This document shows, piece after piece, positions 5,865-6,512 of a stretch of 6,512 bases of DNA; the stretch's first letter is position 1, and every line of letters begins with the position of its first letter. The notes beneath the pieces are model-generated. The model searched no databases, was not told the origin of the DNA, and worked only from the letters and a program-made list of their open reading frames with translations. The position numbers were made by a program, and so were the translations under genes. Source of the stretch: Thermoplasmata archaeon (GTDB taxonomy: Archaea > Thermoplasmatota > Thermoplasmata > Thermoplasmatales > Thermoplasmataceae); the NCBI GenBank assembly GCA_021797265.1, contig JAJZZZ010000082.1:1-6512 (forward strand), in the 5' to 3' direction.

Positions 5865-6512
5865 ATGAAATTCCCTTATAGTCGGGAAAGTTATGTCCTT
5901 GACATGAATGAAGTTGAAAACCTGTTTGACATGGATCTCTATTCATATTTTTATGGTCTGGTGAGACAGATTCCCGCTGGTATGATCTCAACTTACGGGG
6001 ACCTTGCAAGAGCACTCGGCGATGTTGTTGCCTCAAGGGCATGCGGTTATATGCTCTCAATTAACCCAGATCCCGAAGGCACACCATGCTACAAGGTCGT
6101 ACGGTCTGACGGCACGGTTGGAAAGTACACGCACATACTTGGAGAAATTGAAAAGGTCAGGCGGCTGGAAAGTGATGGTATTATTGTTGAAGGTGACTCT
6201 GTCAAGAATTTTGAACAGGTCAGATTCAAAGATTTTCAGACAGACTTTCCCCTCAATGCTCTCAAAAATGAGCAGGAGAAAGTTGCGAGCATGGTTAACC
6301 TGACTGACGATTTTGATTCCTCTAGGATTGCTGCCGTTGACGTTTCCTACGATGATGATTATGGATACGGAGCAATGGCAATTGATGATGGTGGGAAAAT
6401 TGAGATCAGGGAGAGCGTGCAGAGAGTGCGATTCCCATACATACCGGGCTACCTTGCCTTCAGGGAATTTAAATTCATCAAAGATCTTGCTAGAGGTTTC
6501 GACGGCACCCTT
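5865..6512 (+). CDS. O6-alkylguanine-DNA alkyltransferase / endonuclease V fusion, 3' end missing
   Basis: The open frame continues through the right edge; 216 codons are present. Residues about 24-118 form the catalytic DNA-binding domain of alkylguanine-DNA alkyltransferase: STYGDLA (42-48), Arg58 matching the human arginine finger Arg128, Asn67 matching Asn137, and the active-site segment PCYKV (74-78) with acceptor Cys75. The usual N-terminal alkyltransferase domain is absent. After a linker, endonuclease V begins near 131: AAVDVSY with catalytic Asp159, then FPYIPG (190-195) with the wedge Tyr192, and LAFRE with Glu201. The third acidic residue would lie beyond the edge. The first domain would remove alkyl groups from guanine O6 by self-alkylation, and the second would nick next to deaminated bases such as inosine. 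A fused protein of this type is characterised in Ferroplasma acidarmanus. The ATG at 5865 is the first start after an in-frame stop at 5808; Met14 (5904) is an alternative. His is replaced by Tyr in the active site. Confidence 0.9.
   Translation, partial: MKFPYSRESYVLDMNEVENLFDMDLYSYFYGLVRQIPAGMISTYGDLARALGDVVASRACGYMLSINPDPEGTPCYKVVRSDGTVGKYTHILGEIEKVRRLESDGIIVEGDSVKNFEQVRFKDFQTDFPLNALKNEQEKVASMVNLTDDFDSSRIAAVDVSYDDDYGYGAMAIDDGGKIEIRESVQRVRFPYIPGYLAFREFKFIKDLARGFDGTL

Noticed and set aside
6004..6303. Plus-strand 99-codon frame
   Set aside because: It lies in another frame inside the alkyltransferase-endonuclease V gene, whose own frame carries all the catalytic motifs and continues off the window.
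1..6512. Search for CRISPR arrays, tRNA or rRNA genes, insertion sequences and attachment sites
   Set aside because: Reading both strands, I found no regularly spaced repeats, no tRNA-like cloverleaf, no transposase motif and no paired terminal repeats.

Overview
The window looks like chromosomal DNA from an acidophilic archaeon of the Thermoplasmatales or a close relative. Four things point there. TATA-box promoters sit 24-36 bases ahead of start codons, often with almost no leader. Arginine codons AGA/AGG and isoleucine codon ATA are common. One large membrane protein carries an outward-facing domain crowded with N-glycosylation sequons. The right-hand gene is an alkyltransferase-endonuclease V fusion, a combination characterised in Ferroplasma acidarmanus. 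The species cannot be named from the sequence alone.

Layout, left to right. Bases 1-43 hold the probable first 14 codons of a minus-strand gene that leaves the window, with a TATA box just upstream. Bases 79-187 show no gene, only minor palindromes. A hairpin with a T-tract (188-222) probably ends the transcript of the next gene, a minus-strand APC-family amino acid permease (253-1824). A 104-base intergenic region carries promoter elements for both directions, a ribosome binding site for the permease and a pair of TGGACAT repeats. The ACT-domain gene (1929-2573, plus) follows. It converges, with only 5 bases between stop codons, on a 1047-residue MMPL/RND-type membrane transporter (2579-5722, minus). 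A second divergent intergenic region (5723-5864) has a transporter promoter at a leaderless distance, a perfect inverted repeat and a weaker promoter for the last gene. That gene is the fusion of an O6-alkylguanine-DNA alkyltransferase domain and endonuclease V (5865 onward), cut by the window edge.

How the genes may relate. The permease and the ACT-domain protein share a control region, so an amino-acid-sensing regulator next to an amino acid transporter is a reasonable inference. The MMPL transporter and the DNA repair fusion share the other control region, but no functional link between them is evident. I see no mobile element, CRISPR array, rRNA or tRNA, and no clear new multi-gene system. 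The most unusual points are the altered alkyltransferase active site (PCYKV instead of PCHRV) and the very large, sequon-dense, AT-richer outer domain of the transporter.
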